A DNA stretch of 56,970 bases from Gammaproteobacteria bacterium. GTDB taxonomy: Bacteria > Pseudomonadota > Gammaproteobacteria > Pseudomonadales > Azotimanducaceae. Below, piece by piece: positions 33,744 to 41,910 of the stretch. The notes under the pieces are model-generated. The model made no database searches. It was given only the letters and a program-made list of their open reading frames with translations, and was not told the origin of the DNA. The stretch covers positions 1 through 56,970 of the forward strand of contig PBRQ01000026.1 in the NCBI GenBank assembly GCA_002725995.1, written 5' to 3'. How positions within the stretch are numbered: the stretch's first letter is position 1; each line of letters begins with the position of its first letter. The translations under genes were made by a program, and so were the position numbers.

Positions 33744-34363
33744 GAGGTCGTCTTATCACCATTGAGGGTATCGAAGGGGTTGGCAAGTCGACCAATATGG
33801 CATTTATCCAATCGATCCTGGATGCCAGGGGTATACCGTCACTGATGACCCGGGAACCGGGTGGCACAGGGCTCGGAGAAAGCATTCGCAAGCTGCTTCT
33901 GAATAAGGAACAGCAAGGGATGGGTGCATTAACCGAGTTGTTGCTGATGTTCGCATCCCGCGCGCAGCACGTGGAGCAGGTCATTGAACCAGGTCTCGCG
34001 GGTGGCAAGTGGGTCATCTGTGACCGCTTTACGGATTCAAGTTATGCCTACCAGGGAGGTGGCCGAGGCCTTCCACTTGAGTTGATTGCTCGCATGGAGG
34101 CTTTGGTGCTGAAGGACTTTTGTCCGGACTGTACCTTTATTCTGGATCTGCCAGTGGAGACAGGCCTGTCTCGTGCCGAGAATGTTGGCGCAAAGGATCG
34201 CTTTGAAAGCGAGCATACAGACTTTTTCAAGCGGGTAAGGGAAGTCTTTATCGCCAGAGGCAAGTCCGAGGCGCGATGCCACATCATAAATGCTGACCAG
34301 ACACTGGAAAAAGTACAGTCAGAAATTCTCAGCGTCCTTACAGCCTTGCTGGATGCCGATTAA
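33740..34363 (+). CDS. tmk: Thymidylate kinase
   Basis: Tmk phosphorylates dTMP to dTDP. The 207-residue protein has P-loop GIEGVGKSTN (about 10-19), TREPGGTGLGE with the DR-type base contact, and CDRFTDSSYAYQGGGRGL near 94-111. The LID region carries acidic and basic residues of the E. coli type. It starts at TTG 33740, overlapping the mltG stop codon (TTGA), and lies 12 bases before holB. The order mltG-tmk-holB is standard in gammaproteobacteria. Confidence 0.96.
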   Translation: MRGRLITIEGIEGVGKSTNMAFIQSILDARGIPSLMTREPGGTGLGESIRKLLLNKEQQGMGALTELLLMFASRAQHVEQVIEPGLAGGKWVICDRFTDSSYAYQGGGRGLPLELIARMEALVLKDFCPDCTFILDLPVETGLSRAENVGAKDRFESEHTDFFKRVREVFIARGKSEARCHIINADQTLEKVQSEILSVLTALLDAD

Positions 34364-34375
34364 TGGCGGTATACC

Positions 34376-35389
34376 ATGAGTGATTTGGATTTCCCCCAGG
34401 CTAGATTTCTGCCCTGGCAGCAGTTGCAGAGGCAGAGGCTGCAGCAGCAGATTGCAGCTTCTCGGTTGCCGCACGCACTTCTTTTTGCCGGCATCGCTGA
34501 TATTGGCAAGAAGAATTTTGCCTTTGCCCTCGGTGCGCAGTTGCTCTGCGTCAATCCAGATGAGGGGCAAGCCTGTGAGCAATGTGCGCCATGCAACCTC
34601 GTTAAGGCTGGCACGCACCCGGACTTGAGAGTTGTGCGCCCAGAAGAGTCAAAGTTGATTGTCATAGATCAGATTCGAAGCCTTTCTGATTGGGCTGCGC
34701 AGACCTCGCAGCAGGGGGGAAGTAAGGTCGCCATCCTTTATCCAGCGGAGCGTATGAATGTAAATTCTGCCAATGCACTTTTAAAGTCCCTGGAAGAGCC
34801 TGCACCGGGCACATTTTTTATCCTTGTCACCGACCAACCAGGGCGCCTTCTGCCAACCATCCGAAGTCGAAGCCAGCGAATCGATTTTCCTGTACCCGGA
34901 GAGGAAGAAGCGATCCCATGGCTGCAATCGAACTATGAATCCAGTGTCGACGTCTCAATGTTGCTGGCGGTGGCAGCAGGTGCGCCGCTGAAGGTAGTGA
35001 ACCAAGTTGATGATGATTACCTTCTAAGACGTGAAAAGGTCATAAAGGAGACGCGGGATTTGATCGAGGGCAGTATCACCGCAGTTGCCTGCGCGTCGAG
35101 CCTGTTCAATAAGAAATTTCCCTTCGAGGTCTATGATAGTCTCTATCAACTCTTTTCTGATGCTCTTAAATCGAATTTGTCACATTCTAATAAAATGTTA
35201 AAAAACAAAGAGATAGTGCCTTTAATCGATAGTATTTCTAGGTGCTATGATGCTACGGCAATACTACTGGTGCTTGAATCTATCAATGCCTGTCGAGCAG
35301 CAATAAGTGGCAGTTCGAACCCTAACCAGCAACTGCTTTTGGAATCACTGATGATAAAGCTCACCGATGTGACTCAGACCAATGGTTGA
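34376..35389 (+). CDS. holB: DNA polymerase III delta' subunit
   Basis: Delta' is a rigid part of the clamp loader that places the sliding clamp on primed DNA. The 337-residue protein has the AAA+ fold with HALLFAGIADIGKKNFA in place of a functional P-loop (delta' does not hydrolyse ATP), the zinc motif CVNPDEGQACEQCAPC (about 59-74), and the sensor-like ALLKSLEEPAPGTFFIL near 130. It lies between tmk and pilZ as in Pseudomonas. Confidence 0.94.
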   Translation: MSDLDFPQARFLPWQQLQRQRLQQQIAASRLPHALLFAGIADIGKKNFAFALGAQLLCVNPDEGQACEQCAPCNLVKAGTHPDLRVVRPEESKLIVIDQIRSLSDWAAQTSQQGGSKVAILYPAERMNVNSANALLKSLEEPAPGTFFILVTDQPGRLLPTIRSRSQRIDFPVPGEEEAIPWLQSNYESSVDVSMLLAVAAGAPLKVVNQVDDDYLLRREKVIKETRDLIEGSITAVACASSLFNKKFPFEVYDSLYQLFSDALKSNLSHSNKMLKNKEIVPLIDSISRCYDATAILLVLESINACRAAISGSSNPNQQLLLESLMIKLTDVTQTNG

Positions 35390-35474
35390 TATTAGGGCCT
35401 TGATCGCTTGTAGATTGGCTATGCATCAGGCAGAATTTCTCCCGATCATAGATTGAAATACAGAAGTGGATTGA

Positions 35475-35831
35475 ATGGTTAAATTGGCCAGGGGTGGTGC
35501 GAAGAAGGCGATGATCGCCTTGAAGATCAAGGACAAGGTCGTCTTGCACAATTATTATATGCCCTTCATCAAGAACGGCGGACTGTTTATTGCCAACCGT
35601 ACCGAATACGAGTTGGGTGATGACGTGTTCATCCTTCTCAACTTGATGGACAAATCAGAGAAAATTCCAGTTGCCGGAAAAGTCGTATGGATTGCCAAGA
35701 AAGGCGTCAAGAGCCCCCATACCCCCGGAGTTGGTATTCAGTTTAGTGATCCGGACAATATTGCTAAAGATGAGATCGAAACTTACCTTGCAGTGTCACT
35801 AGGCTCGGCAAACGCTACGGCAACCATGTAG
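35475..35831 (+). CDS. PilZ domain protein
   Basis: A 118-residue single PilZ domain, the type encoded after holB in Pseudomonas and relatives and needed there for type IV pilus assembly. The fold is visible (GGLFIANRTEYELGDDVFILLNLMDKSEKIPVAGKVVWI, then PGVGIQFSD). The c-di-GMP RxxxR motif is missing from the N-terminus, as in canonical PilZ, which does not bind c-di-GMP. It follows holB by 85 bases. The tatD gene usually downstream is replaced by Anbu, 13 bases on. Confidence 0.9.
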   Translation: MVKLARGGAKKAMIALKIKDKVVLHNYYMPFIKNGGLFIANRTEYELGDDVFILLNLMDKSEKIPVAGKVVWIAKKGVKSPHTPGVGIQFSDPDNIAKDEIETYLAVSLGSANATATM

Positions 35832-35844
35832 GCACCTTCACCCG

Positions 35845-36588
35845 ATGACATATTGTGTTGCGATCCGTATTGATGCTGGGCTCTGCTTTGTTAGTGATTC
35901 CCGAACTAACGCCGGTGTTGACAATGTTTCTACCTATTCCAAGATGTTCACCTTTGGTAATGATGGTGAACGCCAGATAATTGTCCTAGCTGCTGGAAAT
36001 CTGGCCACTACTCAGGGTGTCATAGGGCAGTTAAAAAAGGACATCAAGCAGGGGGTTCAGTCAAATCTTCTAACAATACCTTCACTTGAAGATGCGGCCG
36101 ACTATGTTGGCGGTATAAGCCTTGAACAGCAGGAAAAACATACGGGCGGCGGCGCCAAATATGAGGCCAGTTTTATTGTTGGCGGTCAGCTATCCGGGCA
36201 AAAACAGGGGGCTTTTCTGGTTTATCCTCAGGGAAACCACATCACCACGTCAAAGGATACATCCTTCCTGCAAATCGGAGAGAGCAAGTATGCCAAGCCG
36301 ATTCTTGATCGAATTATTGGCTCGGACATTACGCTTGAAACGGCCGCTCTTTGTGGACTTGTTTCCATGGACTCAACCATGCGCAGTAATCTCACCGTGG
36401 GTCCGCCCATCGAAGTGCTCATGTATGCTGAGGGCAGTTTGAATGCTGAGAGGCGATATCGCTTCGAGGAATCCAGTGAATATCTCCGGCAGTTGACTTC
36501 CAGTTGGGATGATCGGCTGAGGGAAGCCTTCAATAATCTGCCACCGATTGCCTGGAGCAAGGCCTGGGATCAGTCCGCCGAAAACTAG
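35845..36588 (+). CDS. Anbu, bacterial proteasome-like Ntn hydrolase
   Basis: Anbu (ancestral beta subunit, also called BPH-type protease) is a self-compartmentalising N-terminal nucleophile hydrolase related to HslV and proteasome beta subunits. After Met removal Thr2 of MTYCVAIRIDAGLCFVSDSRTN would be the nucleophile. SDSRTNAGVDN and the Lys-containing YSKMFTF (Lys33-like position) complete the catalytic site. The 247-residue length matches. Anbu is typically encoded with a circularly permuted ATP-grasp, an alpha-E protein and a transglutaminase. The first two are adjacent here but on the opposite strand, and no transglutaminase gene is in the window. Its substrates are not known. Confidence 0.9.
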   Translation: MTYCVAIRIDAGLCFVSDSRTNAGVDNVSTYSKMFTFGNDGERQIIVLAAGNLATTQGVIGQLKKDIKQGVQSNLLTIPSLEDAADYVGGISLEQQEKHTGGGAKYEASFIVGGQLSGQKQGAFLVYPQGNHITTSKDTSFLQIGESKYAKPILDRIIGSDITLETAALCGLVSMDSTMRSNLTVGPPIEVLMYAEGSLNAERRYRFEESSEYLRQLTSSWDDRLREAFNNLPPIAWSKAWDQSAEN

Positions 36589-36609
36589 CTATTTTCTGTA
36601 CTAGGAAGG

Positions 36610-37548
36610 CTAGCCAGATGTTGAGGAATCATGGCTAAACCAGGTGGTTGAAACCTGTTGATGAATCTCGTTTAGATCCAGTTGCATTTCATCGATAAAG
36701 GTATGAAGTATTGAGTCGTTTAGCAGTGCGATGAGGTCATTGTTGCTAATTAACCGCAGCGTATGGGCGACACTTCTTATAGGGAGATCGGATTTGGGCA
36801 GTCCCTCAAAGCAAAGATGCACTTCTCCCAGGCAGTGCGCCACAGCTCGAGGGAACTTTTGATCCTTGACCATGAAATTGACCACATCTTCACCATTTAC
36901 CCTGTCCTGAACATGTTGCCGATACATCTGGTATGCGGTTAGGGACTTGAGTACGTTCATCCAGAGGATATTATCATACTCTGCTATTTCCGGGTGATCC
37001 TGGTTGAGCAGGTTCAGGCAACCTACATCAAGTATTCGAGTGGTCATATCCGCTCGCTCAAGGTTGCGGCCTATCTTTATAAAGTTATAGGCAGTGTTGC
37101 GGCTCATGCTGCCCGCCAGGTAACCGGTGAGTTCATGAGACTGCCTCATCACATCCGACAGGAAGTTATGACGACCGCCTCGTCTAATGCCGTTGTCAAT
37201 ATTCTTGTCCAGGTACAGGTACAACTGATTAATTTTTTCCCAGGCTTCGTTGGGCATAACTTCGCGACTGGTTCTGGCATTTTCCCGCGCCATCGTCACC
37301 GACTTCCTTATTGAGCAGGATTCATCCTCAAGCAGAAACTTGATAACGTTTCGCTCGTCTTTGATGCTGAAACGCTTGGCAAATTGTTTTTCGTATCCTG
37401 TAATGCTGATCAGACTTCCCCAGATGAATTTCACCTTGGGCAGGTCGAGCATCAGGTTGGTGTTGACACTAATCAGGCGGGCAGTATTTTCTACCCGTTC
37501 GAGGTAACGTCCGAACCAGTACATCCTTTCTGCGACGCGAGAAAGCAT
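36610..37548 (-). CDS. Alpha-E domain protein of the Anbu cluster
   Basis: A 312-residue helical protein of the alpha-E family (DUF403). It begins MLSRVAERMYWFGRYLERVENTARLI, the family hallmark, and contains NFIKIGRNLERADMTTRILDVG near 150 with repeated ER..T motifs. It is encoded two bases after the circularly permuted ATP-grasp protein and convergent with Anbu, 21 bases apart. Members are thought to work in a peptide synthesis or ligation pathway with the ATP-grasp partner; the product is unknown. Confidence 0.88.
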   Translation of the reverse strand: MLSRVAERMYWFGRYLERVENTARLISVNTNLMLDLPKVKFIWGSLISITGYEKQFAKRFSIKDERNVIKFLLEDESCSIRKSVTMARENARTSREVMPNEAWEKINQLYLYLDKNIDNGIRRGGRHNFLSDVMRQSHELTGYLAGSMSRNTAYNFIKIGRNLERADMTTRILDVGCLNLLNQDHPEIAEYDNILWMNVLKSLTAYQMYRQHVQDRVNGEDVVNFMVKDQKFPRAVAHCLGEVHLCFEGLPKSDLPIRSVAHTLRLISNNDLIALLNDSILHTFIDEMQLDLNEIHQQVSTTWFSHDSSTSG

Positions 37549-37550
37549 AT

Positions 37551-39005
37551 TTATCCTGATCTCCCGGTTTCTTCAATTATCCATGTATCCTTGCTGCCAC
37601 CACCCTGTGATGAATTGACCACCAGCGAGCCCTTGACAAGGGCGACACGAGTGAGCCCTCCTGCGGTAACGAACGACCGGTCACTCTGTAGAATGAATGG
37701 GCGCAGATCTACATGCCTTGGCTCTATGCTCGATTCACAAAGCGTTGGCACCGTCGACAAATTAACTATCGGTTGGGCGATGTAATTTCTTGGGTTCGCT
37801 TTGATCAGCCGTTTCATTTTTGCAGTATGGCTTTTGCTTTCCCCCGGCCCGATATACATGCCATAACCACCGGATTCGTTTGCGGGTTTTACCACCAGTT
37901 TTTCGATATTTTGGAGCACATGTTGAAGCTGTGTTTTGTCGGAGCACATGTAGCTCGGGACATTTCGCAAGACAGGCTCTTCACTGAGGTAGTATCGAAT
38001 CATATCGGGTACATAAGTGTAGATAACCTTATCATCTGCAACGCCGGCACCGGGTGCATTTGCCAGGGCAACATTGCCTTTCTTCCAGGCGCGTATCAGC
38101 CCGCGCACCCCCAGTGTTGATTCAGCCTTAAAAACATCAGGATCGAGAAATTGATCGTCAATGCGGCGATAGATAACATCAACGCGGGAAAGACCTTCTA
38201 CGGTTTTCATGTAGGCACAATCATCGTCCCCTACCAGGAGGTCTGAGCCTTCGACAAGTTCGGCTCCCATGCTTTGAGCCAGAAAGGAATGTTCGAAGTA
38301 AGCAGAGTTGTAAATACCGGGTGTCAGTACGACAACTTCAGGAAAGTCTTTTGGCCTTGGGGAAATTGAGCTTAGAGTGTCAAATAGATGTGTTGGATAG
38401 TCATCCATAGGAAGGATGTTATAATCCTTGAACAACTCCGGCAGAACCCGTTTGCTGATGTTGCGATTCTCCAGCATGTAAGAAACACCAGAGGGTACCC
38501 TCAAATTGTCCTCCAGAACAAAGATGCTACCATCCGTATCGCGGATTAGATCAGAGCCGCAGATATGGGCCCAGACACCAAATTTAGGTTTGACCCCAAC
38601 ACACTCCTTGTGAAAGTCTCTGGAGGACGCAAGGATTTCCCGGGGAATAACTTTATCCTTGAGGATTTTCTCATCGTTGTAGATATCGGAAATAAAGTGA
38701 TTGAGCGCAGTCAGGCGCTGCTTCAAACCGACTTCAATTCGCTGCCACTCACGCCGCATGATTGTTCGCGGGATAATATCGAATGGCCATTCGCGATCAA
38801 TATTCTCGCCTTCATTGTAGATGGTGAAGGTGATACCCATAGTCCGGATTGCCAGTTCCGCATCATGACGTCGTGTATTCAGGTCTTTCAATGAACTTTT
38901 CTTAAGGAACTTCGACAGGTCTCCCAGCCCGGGTCTGGCCCTGTTCTTTCTCGTTAGCAATTCATCATATATCTGAGGTGATGTTTTATAGTTTCCTAAA
39001 TTCAT
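37551..39005 (-). CDS. Circularly permuted ATP-grasp protein (type 2)
   Basis: A 484-residue protein of the circularly permuted ATP-grasp family (DUF404/DUF407 region). Signature stretches include GVWAHICGSDLIRDTDGSIFVLEDN (about 145-170, in part GSDLIRDTDG), LRVPSGVSYMLENR, and VVKPANESGGYGMYIGPGES near 375, the ATP-binding loop. The C-terminus RPFILQSDRSFVTAGGLTRVAL is typical. Such enzymes probably form amide or peptide bonds. It is followed immediately by the alpha-E gene and preceded by the GNAT gene on the same strand with an 86-base gap. Confidence 0.9.
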   Translation of the reverse strand: MNLGNYKTSPQIYDELLTRKNRARPGLGDLSKFLKKSSLKDLNTRRHDAELAIRTMGITFTIYNEGENIDREWPFDIIPRTIMRREWQRIEVGLKQRLTALNHFISDIYNDEKILKDKVIPREILASSRDFHKECVGVKPKFGVWAHICGSDLIRDTDGSIFVLEDNLRVPSGVSYMLENRNISKRVLPELFKDYNILPMDDYPTHLFDTLSSISPRPKDFPEVVVLTPGIYNSAYFEHSFLAQSMGAELVEGSDLLVGDDDCAYMKTVEGLSRVDVIYRRIDDQFLDPDVFKAESTLGVRGLIRAWKKGNVALANAPGAGVADDKVIYTYVPDMIRYYLSEEPVLRNVPSYMCSDKTQLQHVLQNIEKLVVKPANESGGYGMYIGPGESKSHTAKMKRLIKANPRNYIAQPIVNLSTVPTLCESSIEPRHVDLRPFILQSDRSFVTAGGLTRVALVKGSLVVNSSQGGGSKDTWIIEETGRSG

Positions 39006-39091
39006 GGGGTTGCTCGTAGCGATCGTCTAGGTGCCGGTTGTTTCAGTCAGCGAATGACACGGCGCCATTTTATCAGCACTAGTGAAGGCAT

Positions 39092-39541
39092 TCAGAACAA
39101 CTCTTCCAGCAGGCGATAGTCAGTTACTGACATGCCCAGTCTGCGATAGGTTCTGATTGCTCTTTCGTTTTCTTTCTCGGCATACAGGCGAATGCCACAA
39201 ATGCCTTTGTCCCGCTTTGCGAGCTCCTTGACCCGTTGATAAAGTTTGCTGAATACCCCCTTGCCTCTGAACTCTGGTGAAACATAAACACTTTGGACCC
39301 ACCAGAAGAGACCGTCACGCCAGTCGCTCCACTCGGTCGTAATACCTAGGCAACCGGCGATATCATCTTCAATCAGGGCAACGAGATAGAAGCCAAGCTC
39401 TCGGTCCTGGATCATTCGTGTAACGCCGGCGAGAATTACCTTTCCATCAAGATGTTTGTTCTCAGTTTCCAGTGCCATGGCCTGGTTAAATTCAGCAATG
39501 ACAGGCACTTCTTCGGGTCTGGCTTCTCTTATTTCGATCAT
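39092..39541 (-). CDS. GNAT family N-acetyltransferase
   Basis: A 149-residue single GNAT domain that would transfer an acetyl group from acetyl-CoA. The acetyl-CoA loop reads SPEFRGKGVFSKLYQRVKEL (about 91-110, Q/RxxGxG/A type). LGITTEWSDWRDGLFWWVQSVYV is the central strand pair and AIRTYRRLGM the conserved late motif. The N-terminus MIEIREARPEEVPVIAEF is typical. The ATG is five bases after the restored stop of idi (39546), so it is co-transcribed. The acceptor substrate is unknown. Confidence 0.85.
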   Translation of the reverse strand: MIEIREARPEEVPVIAEFNQAMALETENKHLDGKVILAGVTRMIQDRELGFYLVALIEDDIAGCLGITTEWSDWRDGLFWWVQSVYVSPEFRGKGVFSKLYQRVKELAKRDKGICGIRLYAEKENERAIRTYRRLGMSVTDYRLLEELF

Positions 39542-39545
39542 GCAT

Positions 39546-40101
39546 TTAGCCTGCTAACAGCGCGGATGAATAATGCCGGGTCAGGTGATCCCATTCTAAT
39601 TTCAGCCAGGGGGTAAACTGATGAGCATCAGTGTTCATTTTGGCTGCTAAATCCTCTACTGGTGTCCACTTCTCATGCGGCAATCTCGTCACTGTTTACT
39701 TTGATTTTGCCAGTGCTAATACCGGTGAAAACCGCACAGAGCTTGTGCTCTGCACCAATATCTTCGTAGTCCGCTCTGTATTCAAACTCATAGTGCTGCG
39801 TCAACTCCACCCTGATGCTGAGTTCCTGCTCCAGCCTTCGGTTTGCCGCATCCTCAATTTTCTCGCCGAGGCGGGGGTGGCTGCAGCAGCTATTAGACCA
39901 GTAGAGTGGCCATAACTTTTTCTGTTGGCTGCGCTGTTGTATCAGGACATTGCCCTTTGCATCCAGGATGAAGATTGAGAAGGCTCTATGCAGAATGCCT
40001 TTGTCCTTGTGGCAGGCATCCTTGCTGAGATTGCCTACTTCCATGCCATCCATGTCCACCAGCATCAGTGGCTCATCTTCAAAAGAAACCTGTTTATCCA
40101 T
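39546..40101 (-). pseudogene. idi: Isopentenyl-diphosphate delta-isomerase type 1, frame-disrupted near the 3' end
   Basis: Idi interconverts isopentenyl and dimethylallyl diphosphate. The intact frame (39673-40101) gives 142 residues with the Nudix fold: DKGILHRAFSIF with metal-binding His, WSNSCCSHPRLGE with the catalytic Cys near 71, RRLEQELSI Nudix helix, and EHKLCAVF with the catalytic Glu. It stops at UGA after NSDEIAA. Shifting one base (+1) at that point continues into EKWTPVEDLAAKMNTDAHQ, FTPWLKLEWDHL and a stop at 39546, restoring the normal 180-odd residues and the W-x4-L motif of the family. So the 3' end is out of frame by one base: a real mutation, a sequencing indel, or recoding. 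The restored stop lies five bases before the GNAT start. Confidence 0.8.
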
Positions 40102-40402
40102 TTTTCACCTGGGTATTGCCTTGAGGGAGTTGCTCCTGAGCCTCAGACAACAACTGTAACGCTTTGTCAGCGACGTCATCCTCGAGCAAACGGGTTGCTG
40201 CATGAACAAAGGACTCAGGTGCCTGCTGAAACTGCATGCTTCGAATCCAGGTGTTCAGGCTTGATTTTCGATTGAATGCGTCCTGGCTCAGAATGGAAAT
40301 GAGCTGAGCGCGAATGTGCTCATCCTGCCGGGCGACGGATACAAATTTTAGAAAATGCTCATCTCTAGATGACGAAAAAAAATTCTTCAGGCACTTAAAC
40401 AA
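40094..40402 (-). CDS. Hypothetical helical protein upstream of idi
   Basis: A 102-residue protein I do not recognise. It is predicted helical and hydrophilic, with an alanine/leucine/glutamine-rich second half (ATRLLEDDVADKALQLLSEAQEQLP) that may form a coiled coil. No signal peptide, cysteine pair or known motif is seen. Its stop overlaps the idi start by eight bases, so the two are translationally coupled in the run hypothetical-idi-GNAT. It is divergent from the molybdenum hydroxylase genes. Confidence 0.6.
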   Translation of the reverse strand: MFKCLKNFFSSSRDEHFLKFVSVARQDEHIRAQLISILSQDAFNRKSSLNTWIRSMQFQQAPESFVHAATRLLEDDVADKALQLLSEAQEQLPQGNTQVKNG

Positions 40403-40556
40403 GCACTAGCTCCAACTCGATAGTCTGATGATTGTATCACTTCCGCAGAATTATCCCGGGCCGCCCCATAGCGCTGGTAGATGGGGCATGATATATATAG
40501 TGGTGACAGCCCATAGGTTATTTTGACCGATTTTTTATTCCTAGGAAGGAGGAAAG

Positions 40557-41426
40557 ATGGTTTCCGTTGTATATGAAGCACCTGATTCTGTTCAGGGTGC
40601 TGTTGCACTGCTGGCCGGTGCAAAAATACCCGCACGACCGCTGGCAGGGGGCACAGACCTGATTATTCAATTGCAGGCTCAGAAAAATGAGCCCTGCCTG
40701 GTGGTTGATCTGAAGAAAATCTCTGAATTAATGGAGTCTACCCTTGATGAAGAGGGGCTGCATTTGGGGCCGGGTATGGCCTGTGCAGAATTTTTCTCCC
40801 GTGATGATATTCGTTCTGTCTACCCAGGGCTGGTAGAGGCCGCTCAGTTGATTGGCTCAACACAGGTTCAGGGCCGTGCCAGTGTCGGTGGCAACCTGTG
40901 CAATGCATCTCCCGCAGCAGACAGTATTCCTGCGCTGATTGCCAATAGTGCCAGTTGTGTCATTGTCGGGCCATCAGGTGAAAGGCGCATTGCTATTGAA
41001 GATTTTGTGACAGGTGTAGGCGAAAACTGCCTCGGTAAGGGTGAGCTCGTCCGGGTGATAGAAGTACCAAGGCCCGCTGATGGCACTTCCGATGCCTATC
41101 TGCGATTCATACCGCGAACTGAAATGGATATAGCCGTAGCTGGCGTCGGGGCCAGCATTACGCTTGATGACGATGGAACCTGCGCTGCAGCCAGGATCAG
41201 TTTAGGAGCAGTCGCACCCACCGCTATCCTCGTTCCTGCTGCGGCCCAGGCACTCATTGGCACTAAGGTCGATGATGAGGCACTACTGGTGCTGGCCGAT
41301 GCGGCGAGCGCCGCGGCAAAGCCCATAAGTGACAGGCGGGGAACTGCAGAATATCGGCGTCACGTTGTCGGTGTACTTGCGAAACGAGCGGCGTCCACCG
41401 CTGCAGAGCGAGCAAGGGGTAACTAG
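40557..41426 (+). CDS. Molybdenum hydroxylase, FAD-binding medium subunit (CoxM/XdhB-like)
   Basis: The 289-residue subunit carries FAD in a xanthine dehydrogenase or CO dehydrogenase-type complex. FAD loops are clear: ARPLAGGTDLIIQLQ (about 26-40) and QVQGRASVGGNLCNASPAADSIPALIA (about 103-129, with the TxGGN-like ASVGGN). The C-terminal CO_deh_flav domain contains RRGTAEYRRHVVGVLAKRA. A strong ribosome site, GGAAGGAGG, precedes the ATG. The small subunit follows after two bases. Order medium-small-large (MSL) is that of cox-type operons. Confidence 0.92.
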   Translation: MVSVVYEAPDSVQGAVALLAGAKIPARPLAGGTDLIIQLQAQKNEPCLVVDLKKISELMESTLDEEGLHLGPGMACAEFFSRDDIRSVYPGLVEAAQLIGSTQVQGRASVGGNLCNASPAADSIPALIANSASCVIVGPSGERRIAIEDFVTGVGENCLGKGELVRVIEVPRPADGTSDAYLRFIPRTEMDIAVAGVGASITLDDDGTCAAARISLGAVAPTAILVPAAAQALIGTKVDDEALLVLADAASAAAKPISDRRGTAEYRRHVVGVLAKRAASTAAERARGN

Positions 41427-41428
41427 AG

Positions 41429-41908
41429 ATGACAAAAACACACGTAACAACAACGGTTAACGGAGAGGACACTGAATTTCTGTGTGAACCGAATGAAACG
41501 CTGCTCTCAGTCTTGCGCAACGAACTACAGCTGACTGGAACAAAGGAAGGCTGTAGTTCCGGAGACTGTGGCGCCTGTTCGGTTACAATGAATGGTCGGC
41601 TGGTATGCTCCTGCCTGGTACTTGGTGTTGAAGCAGAGGGGGCTGAAATTGGAACGGTGGAGGGCGTCAGCAATAAGGAGAACCTCCATATTATCCAGGA
41701 AAAGTTCCTTGAGCACGCAGCCCTGCAATGCGGGATCTGCACACCTGGTCTGATAGTTTCAACCAAAGCCTTGCTTGAAGAAAACCCTGATCCGACGGAA
41801 GAAGAAGTCAGATATTACCTTGCCGGTAACCTTTGTCGTTGTACAGGCTACGACAAGATTATTCGTGCAGTCATGGATTCTGCCGAGGTAATGAGAGGAG
41901 GGGCGTAG
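41429..41908 (+). CDS. Molybdenum hydroxylase, [2Fe-2S] small subunit (CoxS-like)
   Basis: A 159-residue protein with two [2Fe-2S] clusters. The plant-type ferredoxin motif is GCSSGDCGACSVTMNGRLVCSC (about 41-62, cysteines C-x4-C-x2-C). The all-helical second cluster motif follows as QCGICTPGLIVS near 100-111 and NLCRCTGYDKIIRAV near 134-148. It relays electrons from the molybdenum centre to FAD. It overlaps no neighbour; the large subunit starts two bases after its stop. Confidence 0.95.
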   Translation: MTKTHVTTTVNGEDTEFLCEPNETLLSVLRNELQLTGTKEGCSSGDCGACSVTMNGRLVCSCLVLGVEAEGAEIGTVEGVSNKENLHIIQEKFLEHAALQCGICTPGLIVSTKALLEENPDPTEEEVRYYLAGNLCRCTGYDKIIRAVMDSAEVMRGGA

Positions 41909-41910
41909 AG

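Noticed and set aside
39665..39685. Programmed +1 frameshift in idi
   Set aside because: The shift site lacks a slippery P-site codon and a stimulatory Shine-Dalgarno-like element as in prfB, so an indel is more likely.
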